Shown: positions 26,386 through 35,061 of the stretch, piece by piece
Layout: each line of letters begins with the position of its first letter
Numbering within the stretch: position 1 is the first letter of the stretch
Assembly: GCF_009737085.1 (NCBI RefSeq)
Contig: NZ_WOVL01000020.1
Coordinates: forward strand, 28,302 to 92,301
DNA: 64,000 bases
Direction: 5' to 3'
From: Paenibacillus sp. NEAU-GSW1
Lineage (GTDB): Bacteria; Bacillota; Bacilli; Paenibacillales; Paenibacillaceae
The notes under the pieces: model-generated
Database searches by the model: none
What the model saw: only the letters and a program-made list of their open reading frames with translations
Told to the model about the DNA's origin: nothing
Program-made: the position numbers and the translations under genes

Positions 26386-26974
26386 CCCGCAAACCAAAAA
26401 TACGCATAGCGCCTTCGACTGTGAATTGAGCTAAACCGTCATTTAAATCCAGATAGATTAACCCTGCTCCATTAAAATAAGCGAAATAGGTCCAGCCGAT
26501 GACTTTCGCATCCCCTTCGCTTAACTTTCCCGATTCTTGCCCTTTACGGATGAGCGGCTCAAGTAAATTTACGAATTGCTCACCAAAATCAGTCAAAGCT
26601 CTGGTCAACTCAGGAAATTGCTTTGGCTGCCCCAACACCTGCTGAAACAGTCGCAAATACGTACCTTGCTCGATGACCGAACGCATTTGAACTTCTATCA
26701 ATTTTCTTAACGTTTGGATGGGTTCGTTGTGTTCACTAATAATAGATTCGTAGAACATAAGACTCTCCTCTAGCGGTTCTAACACTAGCGAATGGATGAG
26801 CTCTTCTTTACTCGAAAAGTATGTAAATACAGAAGCGTGACTAATCCCCGCTTCCTTGGCAATGTTGGAGACGGTAGTTAAAGTGAACCCATTCGCGGCA
26901 AAAAGCCTTCTCGCAGCGTCGCAAATCAAAGCTCGTTTCTCCCGTCTAAGTTCTTCATTTATTGGGCGGGCCAT
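26381..26974 (-). CDS. TetR/AcrR family transcriptional regulator
   Basis: 197 residues. The HTH is AARRLFAANGFTLTTVSNIAKEAGISHASVFTYFSSKEEL; the C-terminal half is an all-helical TetR ligand domain. It is divergent from the Ntn-hydrolase gene, with a 10-bp perfect palindrome between them. The stop codon lies in the junction with the kinase fragment, so its last residues may differ from the ancestor. Confidence 0.9.
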   Translation of the reverse strand: MARPINEELRREKRALICDAARRLFAANGFTLTTVSNIAKEAGISHASVFTYFSSKEELIHSLVLEPLEESLMFYESIISEHNEPIQTLRKLIEVQMRSVIEQGTYLRLFQQVLGQPKQFPELTRALTDFGEQFVNLLEPLIRKGQESGKLSEGDAKVIGWTYFAYFNGAGLIYLDLNDGLAQFTVEGAMRIFGLRA

Positions 26975-27035
26975 AAGTTTTACTCACCTCTGTTGTAAGC
27001 TTACCATATTTTTTTGAATTCGTGTTGATTAATTG

Positions 27036-27045
27036 ACTGATCAGT
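27036..27045. promoter_or_regulatory. Candidate TetR operator
   Basis: The perfect palindrome ACTGATCAGT lies between the divergent tetR start (26974) and the hydrolase start (27089); flanks (TTG..TTAT) extend the dyad slightly. This resembles short TGATCA-centred TetR sites. Confidence 0.5.
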
Positions 27046-27088
27046 TATATAATTGTTTACAAAATTAACCTTTCGGAGGAAAATCTCA

Positions 27089-28198
27089 ATGACCTTATTC
27101 CTTAAAGAAACCATGGTACACGCTTCGGATAACGGTCTTACAGTCAGACACATTGAACTGCAAGGAAACAACCATGATATTGGATACTACATTGGGAGAA
27201 TGGCATTGGATCGATACACCTTGCTCCGCCAGATTAGTGGAGATGACCCGATCAGAATCCGAAACCAACACATGTACTTAAAAAAGAACTACCCCGAGCA
27301 CTACGAACGAATGGAGGGTATTGCAGAGGCTTTCGGCGTTCAGCTCGACGAAGGTTCGAGCGATTGCAGCGGTATTATCTATCAGAAGCAATCATTCGGA
27401 TGCTCTGCCGTCTACTTTCCAAACCATACGACCGCGACAGGTGCTGTCATGCTTAGCAGAAATTTCGATTTCCCGGTGACTGTTGTAAATGAGCCTTATA
27501 TTTTCGAGGTTTATCCCGATAAAGGATACCCCTCTCTCTATTTGTGCAGCTTTGACCTCGTTAGCGGAGTGCTTGATGGTATCAATTCCGAGGGATTGAC
27601 CGTGGCCGTGTTGGCAGATGATGAAAGTTTCATAACCTGCCCTGCAGAACCAAATGGCGGGTTGCATGTTGGTCTCCACGAATTACAAATCATGCGTTAT
27701 TTGTTAGACCGATGCCGTAATGTTGATGAAGCAAAAGAAGCGCTGCTTTCTCTAAAACACAGCTATGCGCATATTCCACTGCATTATATCATCGGGGACC
27801 GAAATGGACAGTCTTTCGTTTGGGAGAACTCCTATACAACAAATCGCTATTACATGATCAGCGGAGAGAACAAACCGCAAGAGGTAACGAACTTCTTGCT
27901 GCATCGTTATTCTTCCGCAGTTAACCTCCCGGATGATCCGAGTCCGCATGGAATGTATCAACGTTTTATCTCCCTGCAGAATGAGTTAAATAGGAAATCT
28001 CATTATACAGATGAAGATATGATGCACATTCTTTCCTGTGCCCATGCTTGTCTGCCAGAAGCTTATCCCCATCGCACTTTATGGCATAATTTATACAACA
28101 CGAGAGATTGCAGTATGGATATTAGCTTCTACGCCGCCGAAAACACCCAGGGAAAGAACCCTTTGCGTACGGATTACTTTCGTTTCAAATTGAAGTGA
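27089..28198 (+). CDS. C45/choloylglycine-type Ntn hydrolase (acyl-CoA:6-APA acyltransferase-like)
   Basis: 369 residues from the ATG at 27089, which has CGGAGGA 9 bp upstream; the longer frame from 27053 has none. Autoprocessing would expose C105 in FGCSAVYF, the Ntn nucleophile; the supporting arginine and asparagine/aspartate follow in MLSRNFDFPV. Later blocks GINSEGLTVAVLADDE and HYIIGDRNGQSFVWE fit the linear amide hydrolase superfamily. Likely reaction: cleavage or transfer of an acyl-amide bond, possibly of a peptide, lactone or antibiotic. It is controlled by the divergent TetR. Confidence 0.85.
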   Translation: MTLFLKETMVHASDNGLTVRHIELQGNNHDIGYYIGRMALDRYTLLRQISGDDPIRIRNQHMYLKKNYPEHYERMEGIAEAFGVQLDEGSSDCSGIIYQKQSFGCSAVYFPNHTTATGAVMLSRNFDFPVTVVNEPYIFEVYPDKGYPSLYLCSFDLVSGVLDGINSEGLTVAVLADDESFITCPAEPNGGLHVGLHELQIMRYLLDRCRNVDEAKEALLSLKHSYAHIPLHYIIGDRNGQSFVWENSYTTNRYYMISGENKPQEVTNFLLHRYSSAVNLPDDPSPHGMYQRFISLQNELNRKSHYTDEDMMHILSCAHACLPEAYPHRTLWHNLYNTRDCSMDISFYAAENTQGKNPLRTDYFRFKLK

Positions 28199-28227
28199 GT
28201 GTAATCGCGGCATGATTTCCTCACCTA

Positions 28228-28464
28228 TCACCAATATCTCCGTTCAAACGGCATAGCGGTTTCCGGAGCCTTTTCCTGTACTATGCGATAGGCGTTACGC
28301 CATGCATCCGGACTCTCATAACCATACTTCCGAGCAATATGGATGACCTTACTATCCGTGCCTGCTAACTCTTCCGCCGCAAGCGTAAGCCAACGGTTAC
28401 TTACATATTCGGTGAAAATAGTTCTTCGATGACATCGCAGCTCTAGCGATATCGTCAATCTCAA
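28228..28464 (-). pseudogene. AraC regulator fragment
   Basis: YVSNRWLTLAAEELAGTDSKVIHIARKYGYESPDAWRNAYRIV is one HTH of an AraC/XylS protein (usual continuation: FRRxHGxxP). The rest of the gene is absent; reading stops soon after at VQEKAPETAM. It lies just left of attachment site 4. Confidence 0.75.
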
Positions 28465-28517
28465 TAACCGTGTGCAAAATGGCTTACTGTTCGTAAATGC
28501 TTCGTTTTTTCGGAAAA

Positions 28518-28569
28518 TTCGCCGTTACTTGTGATACGGTTCTCCGCGCTGTCTGAAACGGCAAGTTTT
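28518..28569 (-). repeat. rlmH-type attachment site remnant 4
   Basis: The minus strand reads GGA GAA CCG TAT CAC AAG TAA: G-E-P-Y-H-K-stop, identical in protein to the real RlmH end. The inverted arms AAAATTCGCCGTT (left) and AACGGCAAGTTTT (right) are the best preserved of the set. Confidence 0.85.
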
Positions 28570-28596
28570 AAGGCCATCCTTTGCGGATGGCCTTTT
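28570..28596. terminator. Hairpin inside the module end
   Basis: AAGGCCATCC and GGATGGCCTT are perfect arms, with TTTT on the plus side. A related hairpin (GAGGGCCATCC/GGAATGACCCTT) sits at the same distance from attachment site 5 (34411-34438), so it belongs to the mobile module ends. Confidence 0.65.
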
Positions 28597-28597
28597 C

Positions 28598-29170
28598 TCA
28601 TAGAACAGGCATTACTACGCTTGCGTCATCCGTTAGTTTCTTGATTAAACTTACTCGGATAACTTCATCCCAAATTGGACCACGCCGAACCTCTTTGTAC
28701 CCAATCTTCTCATTGAGTTCAATTACATGGCGATTTGCTTCCTCAGTATGTGTGTAAATCAAATCAACTTGATGATGTTGGGACTCTTCCTCCAACTTGA
28801 GTTTTAACTTTGTCGCTAATCCTAGTCTGCGATAATTCGGATGAACCCACAATTGGAATATTTCCATAAACCGACCATCACTTTGAAATAACTTTTCATC
28901 TAACTCATGGAAAATTGTCCAGGGATACACAGAATCCCTATTTGCTATAGAGTACATTATCATTGCAATCGGTTTGTTAAAATCGGAATCATCAATAATA
29001 AACGCACCTTTATCCGAGTCAGTGAGAAACCGTTCTATTTTCTTACTATGCTCCTCTCTTTCTTGTTCTGTAATTTCAACTTCATCCGAAACTGTGTACC
29101 CATCGTTTTTCAAGTCAATTCGTACCAAAAACTCGTGGTCAATGATATTAGCTCTTCGCATTTGTAGCAT
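28598..29170 (-). CDS. GNAT family N-acetyltransferase
   Basis: About 190 residues from the ATG at 29168-29170, preceded by GAGGGG at 7 bp; an ATG 42 bp further up has no such site. The acetyl-CoA loop is seen in FQLWVHPNYRRLGLATKLKLKLEEESQ, with the Q/RxxGxG/A-like RRLGLA turn. A substrate is not evident. It is the first gene of the module that carries the helicase and recombinase, on the opposite strand to them. Confidence 0.85.
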   Translation of the reverse strand: MLQMRRANIIDHEFLVRIDLKNDGYTVSDEVEITEQEREEHSKKIERFLTDSDKGAFIIDDSDFNKPIAMIMYSIANRDSVYPWTIFHELDEKLFQSDGRFMEIFQLWVHPNYRRLGLATKLKLKLEEESQHHQVDLIYTHTEEANRHVIELNEKIGYKEVRRGPIWDEVIRVSLIKKLTDDASVVMPVL

Positions 29171-29284
29171 CCTAACACCCCTCAATATCGCTTCAAATAC
29201 CTTTTCAGTCATATATCATATTCGTGATCCATACCAAGTCCCCTTTTTCGAGGGGTCATTTCCATTTTCAGGAGGGATGTAAGA

Positions 29285-29689
29285 ATGAGAATTATCAAAG
29301 CTCAGCAGGACATTGAATTGCTGCGCCGAGCGGAAGTGCTTCCTGATGCGCTCCTCGACCATGTCGAGGACTACTTCAACCATCTAAGGATCGAACTAGA
29401 AGACGAAGCGAAAAGCCACTTTCGCTTAGGCGAGAACGGCTACATCGTCTTGCTTGAAGAAGGCGACAACGTCTGGGACCTCGGTAACGGCGGGCTAAAC
29501 CGCGAGGACGGCGGACTGCTGGGCTGTTGCCCCGAGTACGTCGAACTGCTCGACATAGGCGGAGGACTCCATGCGTACAAAGTCGCGGTGCTGTACGATA
29601 ACGACTACCTGATGGCGTTCTTCACGCAGGCCGGAGCGCACGACGAGGAGGTGGAACAATGGCTGAAAGACCAAGCGGAAATAAGCTGA
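29285..29689 (+). CDS. Hypothetical protein upstream of the Cch-like helicase
   Basis: 134 acidic residues, no membrane helix and no recognised motif; LLEEGDNVWDLGNGGLNRED and AYKVAVLYDNDYLMAFFTQAG look like a compact alpha/beta domain. GGAGGG lies 7 bp before the ATG. It overlaps the next frame by 31 bp in a different phase, so the two are probably coupled. In SCC elements small genes of unknown role also sit before cch. Confidence 0.6.
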   Translation: MRIIKAQQDIELLRRAEVLPDALLDHVEDYFNHLRIELEDEAKSHFRLGENGYIVLLEEGDNVWDLGNGGLNREDGGLLGCCPEYVELLDIGGGLHAYKVAVLYDNDYLMAFFTQAGAHDEEVEQWLKDQAEIS

Positions 29690-30132
29690 CGGCAAACGAA
29701 CTGGTTCTCCGGAAGCTGAAAGAGACGTTCGATCGGAACGAAAACGTCGCCGCCGACAGCAACGGGACTAACGTCTGGGTCATGCTTGTCGCTGCGGAAC
29801 CTCTCTCCGAACTTCTTGCAGAGAACCTCCCGTACCCACTGGTCTGCTAAGAACCCACTCACCGCGTCAGAGTCGTCCTGCGAACCACTGATGCCCAAGG
29901 AGGAACCAACCCGTACGCTGACGGCTCCGACTTCTTCCTCTACGTTGACGAGCGACAACAGACGGCGGACTTTGTTTGGGAAGACGAAAGCTTCGGAAAT
30001 GCCCCTCTCTTTCACGGCGGAGATGTAGCCAGCGCAATCCGCTGGGTGAAAGAACTGGGCGAGCCTTTCCACTGTCAGTACAGTGACCCCTTTCTACCAA
30101 CAGAGACGGGAGACATCACAGACCAAGAATAG
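29659..30132 (+). pseudogene. Hypothetical protein interrupted by an in-frame TAA
   Basis: One reading frame of 157 codons runs from ATG 29659 to TAG 30132, broken only by TAA at 29848-29850. Before the stop it reads MAERPSGNKLTANELVLRKL; after it, VRVVLRTTDAQGGTNPYADG and further protein-like sequence with coding bias. The break looks like a single nonsense change in a recently intact gene. The family is not recognised. GAGGAGG precedes the ATG. Confidence 0.65.
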
Positions 30133-30199
30133 CGAAAAAAGCGAAAGTACAGTTTTGCCGCTTTTGGCGCAACTGACGCTTTTGTTGCCGCCCACATCT

Positions 30200-30227
30200 G
30201 CCTGGTACAACCCCAGGCTCTTTTTTT
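30200..30227 (+). terminator. Intrinsic terminator
   Basis: GCCTGG and CCAGGC with a 7-base loop, then TCTTTTTTT. It closes the two-gene unit before the helicase. Between 30230 and 30647 I see no gene; a short hairpin GCGGAC/GTCCGC lies at 30551-30569. Confidence 0.75.
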
Positions 30228-30647
30228 CTACGAAAACTCCCCAATTACAAACAGATATTATTATTTAGCATATAGAATTGATGCCTAATCGATAGGCAAT
30301 CTTGCCGGATCATAGGGATCGCAAATAAAATATTTGAATCACCGAAATTCGTCGAATTCAGCCAAATTCTCCTCTGTAGTGGCTTCTAGTTAAAATAGCT
30401 CCCACTTCTTTTTTCACGTCAGACCTTTCCGCGAGCGCCCCCTCCCGGATAGCCCTCAGCGTCATTTTTCGCCTCCATTTTTCTACCCAACCACCGAAGT
30501 GATAGCCAAAGGAAAACCCTGTAGAATCAATACCTGTAAGCAGTTGTTCAGCGGACAGGCGCCGTCCGCAAGAGAAGATAATAACCTGAATGCCTCTGCA
30601 GCCCGGTCGACCAGGCAACTTCGGGAACATAACAAGGAGGCCATTCA

Positions 30648-32180
30648 ATGGATACAAATCAAACCGCATCTCGCAAAAAGATGACCGCAACACCAGCAAC
30701 GCAACCTGCAAAGGGAGGGCCGCATCAGACACTTCTTCGCTTAGGGAAAGACGGAAACAAGTTCTTCTCTAGCCCTAATGGTGAGCCATATGTCTGCTTG
30801 AATTTCGAACAGTCGAGCAAAGCGATGAAGATCAAGCACAAGAACTTCAAAGGCTTGCTTACCAAGCTATTCTTTGAAGAAACGGATGAAGCACCAACAT
30901 CCGATGCGTTGAATCAAGCCCTGATCCAGTTCGACGCCATTGCCACATACACAGGAGGTGTGCATCCCGTCGAGCTTCGTGTCGGTGAACACAACGGTAG
31001 CTTCTACTATGACCTTAGCAGAAGCGGTAAGAACTCCGTCGTGGAAGTCAGCGCCAACGGCTGGCAACTAACGTCAAGCAGTCCGGTGTACTTCTTGGGC
31101 ACTCCAAACATGAAACCCCAGGTTACCCCGAGTAAGACCGATGGCAACCTTTGGCGGCTTCTGAAGCACATTCGATTCAAGAGCAAGACCGATAAATTGC
31201 TCTATCTCGTGTATATTGTCTCCTGCTTCGTGTTCGACATCCCTCACCCCATTCTCATCCTTTGGGGAGAGAAAGGGGCGGCCAAATCTACATCGTCGAG
31301 AATCACCCGCGCAATCGTCGATCCAGCGCAACGCGATATGACTTCTCTGCCGACTGGCCTGCATGACCTGGGCTTGTCGCTTCAGAACAATTACATGCCC
31401 GTTTACGATAACTTGTCCTCCATCACGCCGAAAATCAGTGACCTGCTCTGTACAGCTGCAACGGGAGGCGGCTTCTCCACAAGAAAATTCTTTACCGATG
31501 ACGAAGAAACGATCCTTTCTTTCAAGCGATGTGTCGTCTTAAACGGCATCAACGTCGTCGCCTCTAAGGCAGACCTGCTCGATCGTTGCATCATGCTTGA
31601 GCTAGATCGCATCGACGAAGAGGAACGCAAAGAGGAGCGCCTAATTGTACAAGAATTTGAGCGAGACATGCCCATCATTCTAGGTGGCATTTTCGACACC
31701 CTGAGCAAAGCCATGACCATCTACCCGAACGTACAGCTTAGTTCGCTCCCTCGGATGGCGGACTTCGCAAAATGGGGATATGCCATAGCAGAGGCAATCA
31801 AAGAAGGGTACGGGGAAGCCTTCCTGAAAGCGTACAAGCGGAACCGAAATCGTGCGAGCGAAGAAGCGGTATCCGCCCATCCGGTCGCCTCGGCAATCAT
31901 CGCTCTGATGAAAACGACTACGCTGTGGGAAGGTCCTGTGGCAGAACTGCTCAATGTGCTTGAGAACATAGCAATTCGGGAGCGGATCGACACCAGAACG
32001 AAAGAGTGGCCGCGAGCTCCTCACGCTCTTAGCAGAAGAATCAACGAGGTCATGTCCAACCTGAAGTCGTGCGGCATAGACGTCGTGATTCGGCACGGTG
32101 GAACCCACAAGATCGCAACGATTCAAATGACACCAGCGCGAAGCAGACAAGCGACCCGAAAAAAGAAGAAAGCCGCCTAG
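30648..32180 (+). CDS. Cch-like MCM-type helicase (SCC-associated AAA+ ATPase)
   Basis: 510 residues. The N-terminal ~190 residues form a separate domain; the AAA+ core follows with Walker A GEKGAAKST (K213), a DNL/sensor-type segment MPVYDNLSSI and sensor I-like CVVLNGIN; an arginine-finger candidate is in ADLLDRCIMLELDRI. A C-terminal winged-helix region ends in a basic tail RKKKKAA. GxxGxAKS rather than GxxGxGKS is MCM-like. Position directly before a large serine recombinase equals that of cch before ccr in staphylococcal SCC elements, where Cch is a self-loading helicase thought to replicate the excised circle. AAGGAGG precedes the ATG. Confidence 0.82.
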   Translation: MDTNQTASRKKMTATPATQPAKGGPHQTLLRLGKDGNKFFSSPNGEPYVCLNFEQSSKAMKIKHKNFKGLLTKLFFEETDEAPTSDALNQALIQFDAIATYTGGVHPVELRVGEHNGSFYYDLSRSGKNSVVEVSANGWQLTSSSPVYFLGTPNMKPQVTPSKTDGNLWRLLKHIRFKSKTDKLLYLVYIVSCFVFDIPHPILILWGEKGAAKSTSSRITRAIVDPAQRDMTSLPTGLHDLGLSLQNNYMPVYDNLSSITPKISDLLCTAATGGGFSTRKFFTDDEETILSFKRCVVLNGINVVASKADLLDRCIMLELDRIDEEERKEERLIVQEFERDMPIILGGIFDTLSKAMTIYPNVQLSSLPRMADFAKWGYAIAEAIKEGYGEAFLKAYKRNRNRASEEAVSAHPVASAIIALMKTTTLWEGPVAELLNVLENIAIRERIDTRTKEWPRAPHALSRRINEVMSNLKSCGIDVVIRHGGTHKIATIQMTPARSRQATRKKKKAA

Positions 32181-32183
32181 AAG

Positions 32184-32246
32184 AAAATAGCGTCAGTTGC
32201 GGCAGAAACACTCTTGTCACCACTGACACGACTGACGCTATTTTTC
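32184..32246 (+). terminator. Hairpin terminator after the helicase gene
   Basis: AAATAGCGTCAGT and ACTGACGCTATTT are perfect 13-bp arms around a 37-base loop, ending in TTTTT. Confidence 0.75.
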
Positions 32247-32288
32247 CTGCGTCTTCCACTCCAAACTGTACCCGAAGGGAGCCTTGAC

Positions 32289-32411
32289 ATGGAAAGTGAG
32301 AAAAAGATATACCAGCAACTGGTCGATCTTCTTGCCGGAATGATCAGCGAACGCCTGAAAGAGCAGAACACAAAACTTGAATCCAAGCCAGCCTACAAAA
32401 AGATAGCTTAG
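32289..32411 (+). CDS. Small protein between helicase and recombinase
   Basis: 40 residues: MESEKKIYQQLVDLLAGMIS, then a charged helix. GAAGGGA lies about 8 bp before the ATG and the stop is 17 bp before the recombinase start. It looks like an amphipathic helix, perhaps a partner or regulator of the recombinase; the function is unknown. Confidence 0.5.
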   Translation: MESEKKIYQQLVDLLAGMISERLKEQNTKLESKPAYKKIA

Positions 32412-32428
32412 AAAGGGAAGGATGCATC

Positions 32429-34098
32429 ATGATGAAGAGAAAAGAACTCTACGAAAATGAAGTGAAATACGTCGGGATATACGCTCGTGTTAGTACAGAG
32501 GAACAGGCTGAACAAGGTTACAGCATCGAGGCTCAGATAACGACACTTCGTAATCTTTGCAAGGCTGAACAGAAAGTCGTCTTCAAGGAATACGTCGACG
32601 CGGGCATCTCGGGAAAAACGATCGAGAAGCGTCCGGCAATGAAGCAACTGCTCCGTGATGTAGAGGCAGGAAAAATTCAGGAAGTGCTGGTTTGGAAGCT
32701 AGACAGGATCAGCCGCAAGATGTCTGACTTGCTCCAAATCGTCGAGCACCTGAATCGTTACAACGTCAAGTTCCGTAGCTACTCGGAGAAAGACTTCGAT
32801 ACCGAGACTGCCTCCGGCAAGCTCAACATCCAGATGCTTGGGGTAATTGCAGAATTCCAGCGGAATACCATCGTGGAGAACGTCAAGATGGGAATGAAGC
32901 AGAGAGCTAGAAAGGGAAAATGGAATGGCGGTACGGTCCTCGGTTATGACGTAGTCGAGGTAGAAAACGGTCGCGGTTAGGACTCCGTCTTGAAAATCAA
33001 CCACATCGAAGCTGAGCTCGTACGGAAAATCTTCAGGATGTACGGGAGCGGACAAGGCTTGCGAAGCATAGCAAACCAACTGAACGCCGAAGGATTCAAG
33101 ACCAAGCCAGGGAACGCCTTCAGTAGCGTCGCTGTCAAAACGATCATCAACAACCCTGTCTACATCGGCAAAATACGCTACAACGTACGGGAAAACTGGA
33201 ATGAGAAGCGGCGGAAGGGGACAAACAAAGATCCCATTGTCGTTGACGGTGAGCACGAACCAATCATCAGCCAAGAATTGTGGGATGCCGTACAGAAGTT
33301 CTACAAGAAGAAGGCTATTTCCGCTCCTCGAAAGTTCGACGGCATCTACCTCCTGACAGGGCTCATGAGATGCCCTCAGTGCGGAGCGACGCTTGTCGCG
33401 CATCGAATCAACGACACGCTAAAGAGTGGTGAGAAGGTCGTCCGAAGATACTACATTTGCAGCAACTTCCGCAACAAGGGGAGCCGAGTCTGTAACTCCA
33501 ACTCGGTCAAGGCGGACTTTGCTGAACGCTACGTCATCGAACGGATCGCGACGGTAGTACAAACGCCAAAACTGTTAGACGACATTGTCGTTAGCCTCAA
33601 CAAGTCGCGGAGCAAGAGCGTTGCTCCACTTCAGAAAGAGCTAGCCGCAATCGAACGCGAGTTGAAAACGCTAGACTCCCAGAAGCAAAGTACTTTGCCC
33701 TCTACGAAAGCGACACGATTGATAGCGACATGCTGGTCGAGCGCATTAACGAATTGAAGTCGAAGTACGACGTGCTCGCAAACCGAAAGTCCGAAGCAGA
33801 ACGTCAGCTTGACGAAAACCAAGCCGAGCCCATCCCGCTTCCGCTTGTACGCAAAGCACTCAGCGACTTCAACGGGCTTCTTTAAACCTCTCCAGTCGAA
33901 ACGCAGAAGACCCTAATACAGACCATAGTAAAGCAGATAGCCGTACAACAAGGCCAAAAGCTTCGAGGCATTGAACTGGAATTCGACGAGACGCTCAGAC
34001 AATTTCTCGTCGTCGCAGCCCCCTCCACCGACAAGGTGGACGGGGCTTTTTCTTTGTCCAGACGCAAGTACCCCTCACCCTTTACGATCGTGATCTAG
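32429..34098 (+). pseudogene. Ccr-like large serine recombinase with two nonsense codons and a frameshift
   Basis: About 555 codons in all, the normal length of this family. The N-terminal resolvase domain has the nucleophile S22 in YARVSTEEQAEQGYS and the arginines of ISGKTIEKRPAMKQLLRD and KLDRISRKMSDL. The recombinase domain follows, then a zinc ribbon (CPQCGATL...YYICSNFRNKGSRVC) and a coiled coil. An in-frame TAG lies at 32978-32980, a frameshift near 33685 (KTLDSQ continues as AKYFALYESDTIDSD in another frame), and a TAA at 33883-33885. All frames keep family-like sequence, so the damage is recent. The catalytic domain alone could still be made. It is the last gene before attachment site 5. 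Confidence 0.85.
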
Positions 34099-34352
34099 AG
34101 GCTCTCCCTTTCTGCAAAGCGAAAGTACCGTCAGAAGCGCGTTCACTGCCAGCATCGACACTTCTGACACTTTTCTTTCCCAGCCTCGGGGAGTCTCCTC
34201 CATTCACGAAGCCCTCTTCCCTCCTTGGGATGTGACGAGGATGTTCCACTCAAAAAGCGATAGCCCTATGTACCTTTTCAGCGTTACCAATAGCCCGAAC
34301 CCCACATACACATATACAAATCCATGCCCCGCAAGGAAATCCACAAAAAAAC

Positions 34353-34404
34353 TTGCCCTTATTTGTGATACGGTTCACCTTAACGCTCATATCGGCGAAA
34401 AATA
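34353..34404 (-). repeat. rlmH-type attachment site remnant 5
   Basis: The minus strand reads GGT GAA CCG TAT CAC AAA TAA (G-E-P-Y-H-K-stop). Arms AAAACTTGCCC (left) and TCGGCGAAAAATA (right) form an imperfect inverted repeat. A hairpin related to that at site 4 follows at 34411-34438. Between the recombinase end and this site no gene is seen; GTCAGAAG/CTTCTGAC at about 34130-34170 is a small hairpin. Confidence 0.82.
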
Positions 34405-34494
34405 AGCAACGAGGGCCATCCTTTTCGGAATGACCCTTAACATTGATTTCATTTTGTTCAACTATCGTGTCCCGTTAGTTGAAGGTCTGAACGT

Positions 34495-34905
34495 TTACTC
34501 TACAAAGTTTGATTTACCATGAGCCACTAACATATTTCCGCTAGGGTCATAAAAATCAAAATCCATTTCACTTAATATCTCCGTTTCTCCTGATTCGGTT
34601 TTAATACTCCCTCTGTCATTTCTTACCTCGCCAATTTGAACTTCTTTACTCTTTAGGTCGGACAGCAACTTTACGATATCCTCTGCTTCAAAACCGATAA
34701 CTACCGACATCGTTCCCTGATGCAATTCCTTTTCGCACAGAAAGATCGATGGACCCGAAGGGAGCGCAACTATTGCCATTTTATTGTCCGGTCGTTTAAA
34801 GTGCAGCTTAAATCCCAGTTTACTTATGTACCACTCCATAGATTCCTCAAGATTTTTAACTGGAACTTGTAGAAATGAGACACTATTTAGAATTGTTTCT
34901 GCCAT
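34495..34905 (-). CDS. VOC/glyoxalase superfamily protein
   Basis: 136 residues with the two beta-alpha-beta-beta-beta modules of the vicinal oxygen chelate fold: FLQVPVKNLEESMEWYISKLGFKLHFKRPDNKMAIVAL and the closing FDFYDPSGNMLVAHGK. Members include dioxygenases, lyases and antibiotic-binding or -modifying proteins; none can be preferred here. It is the leftmost gene of the rlmH-proximal module. Confidence 0.85.
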   Translation of the reverse strand: MAETILNSVSFLQVPVKNLEESMEWYISKLGFKLHFKRPDNKMAIVALPSGPSIFLCEKELHQGTMSVVIGFEAEDIVKLLSDLKSKEVQIGEVRNDRGSIKTESGETEILSEMDFDFYDPSGNMLVAHGKSNFVE

Positions 34906-35061
34906 ATTAAATAGCCTCCTATTAAATTAATTGCACTCCTTCTGTATTCGTTCTTATGGATAAATTAACCTACTTAAGCTAACCGTTACTTCAACGAACA
35001 ACGGCAACCGATCGTACTTGCGGCTGCCGTCATGTCATGTTGAGCTATAGTCTCCGTTAGC

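Noticed and set aside
29867..30100. Minus-strand frame opposite the interrupted 29.7-kb gene
   Set aside because: The plus frame has better codon structure and continues in phase from the 29659 start; the minus frame is a shadow.
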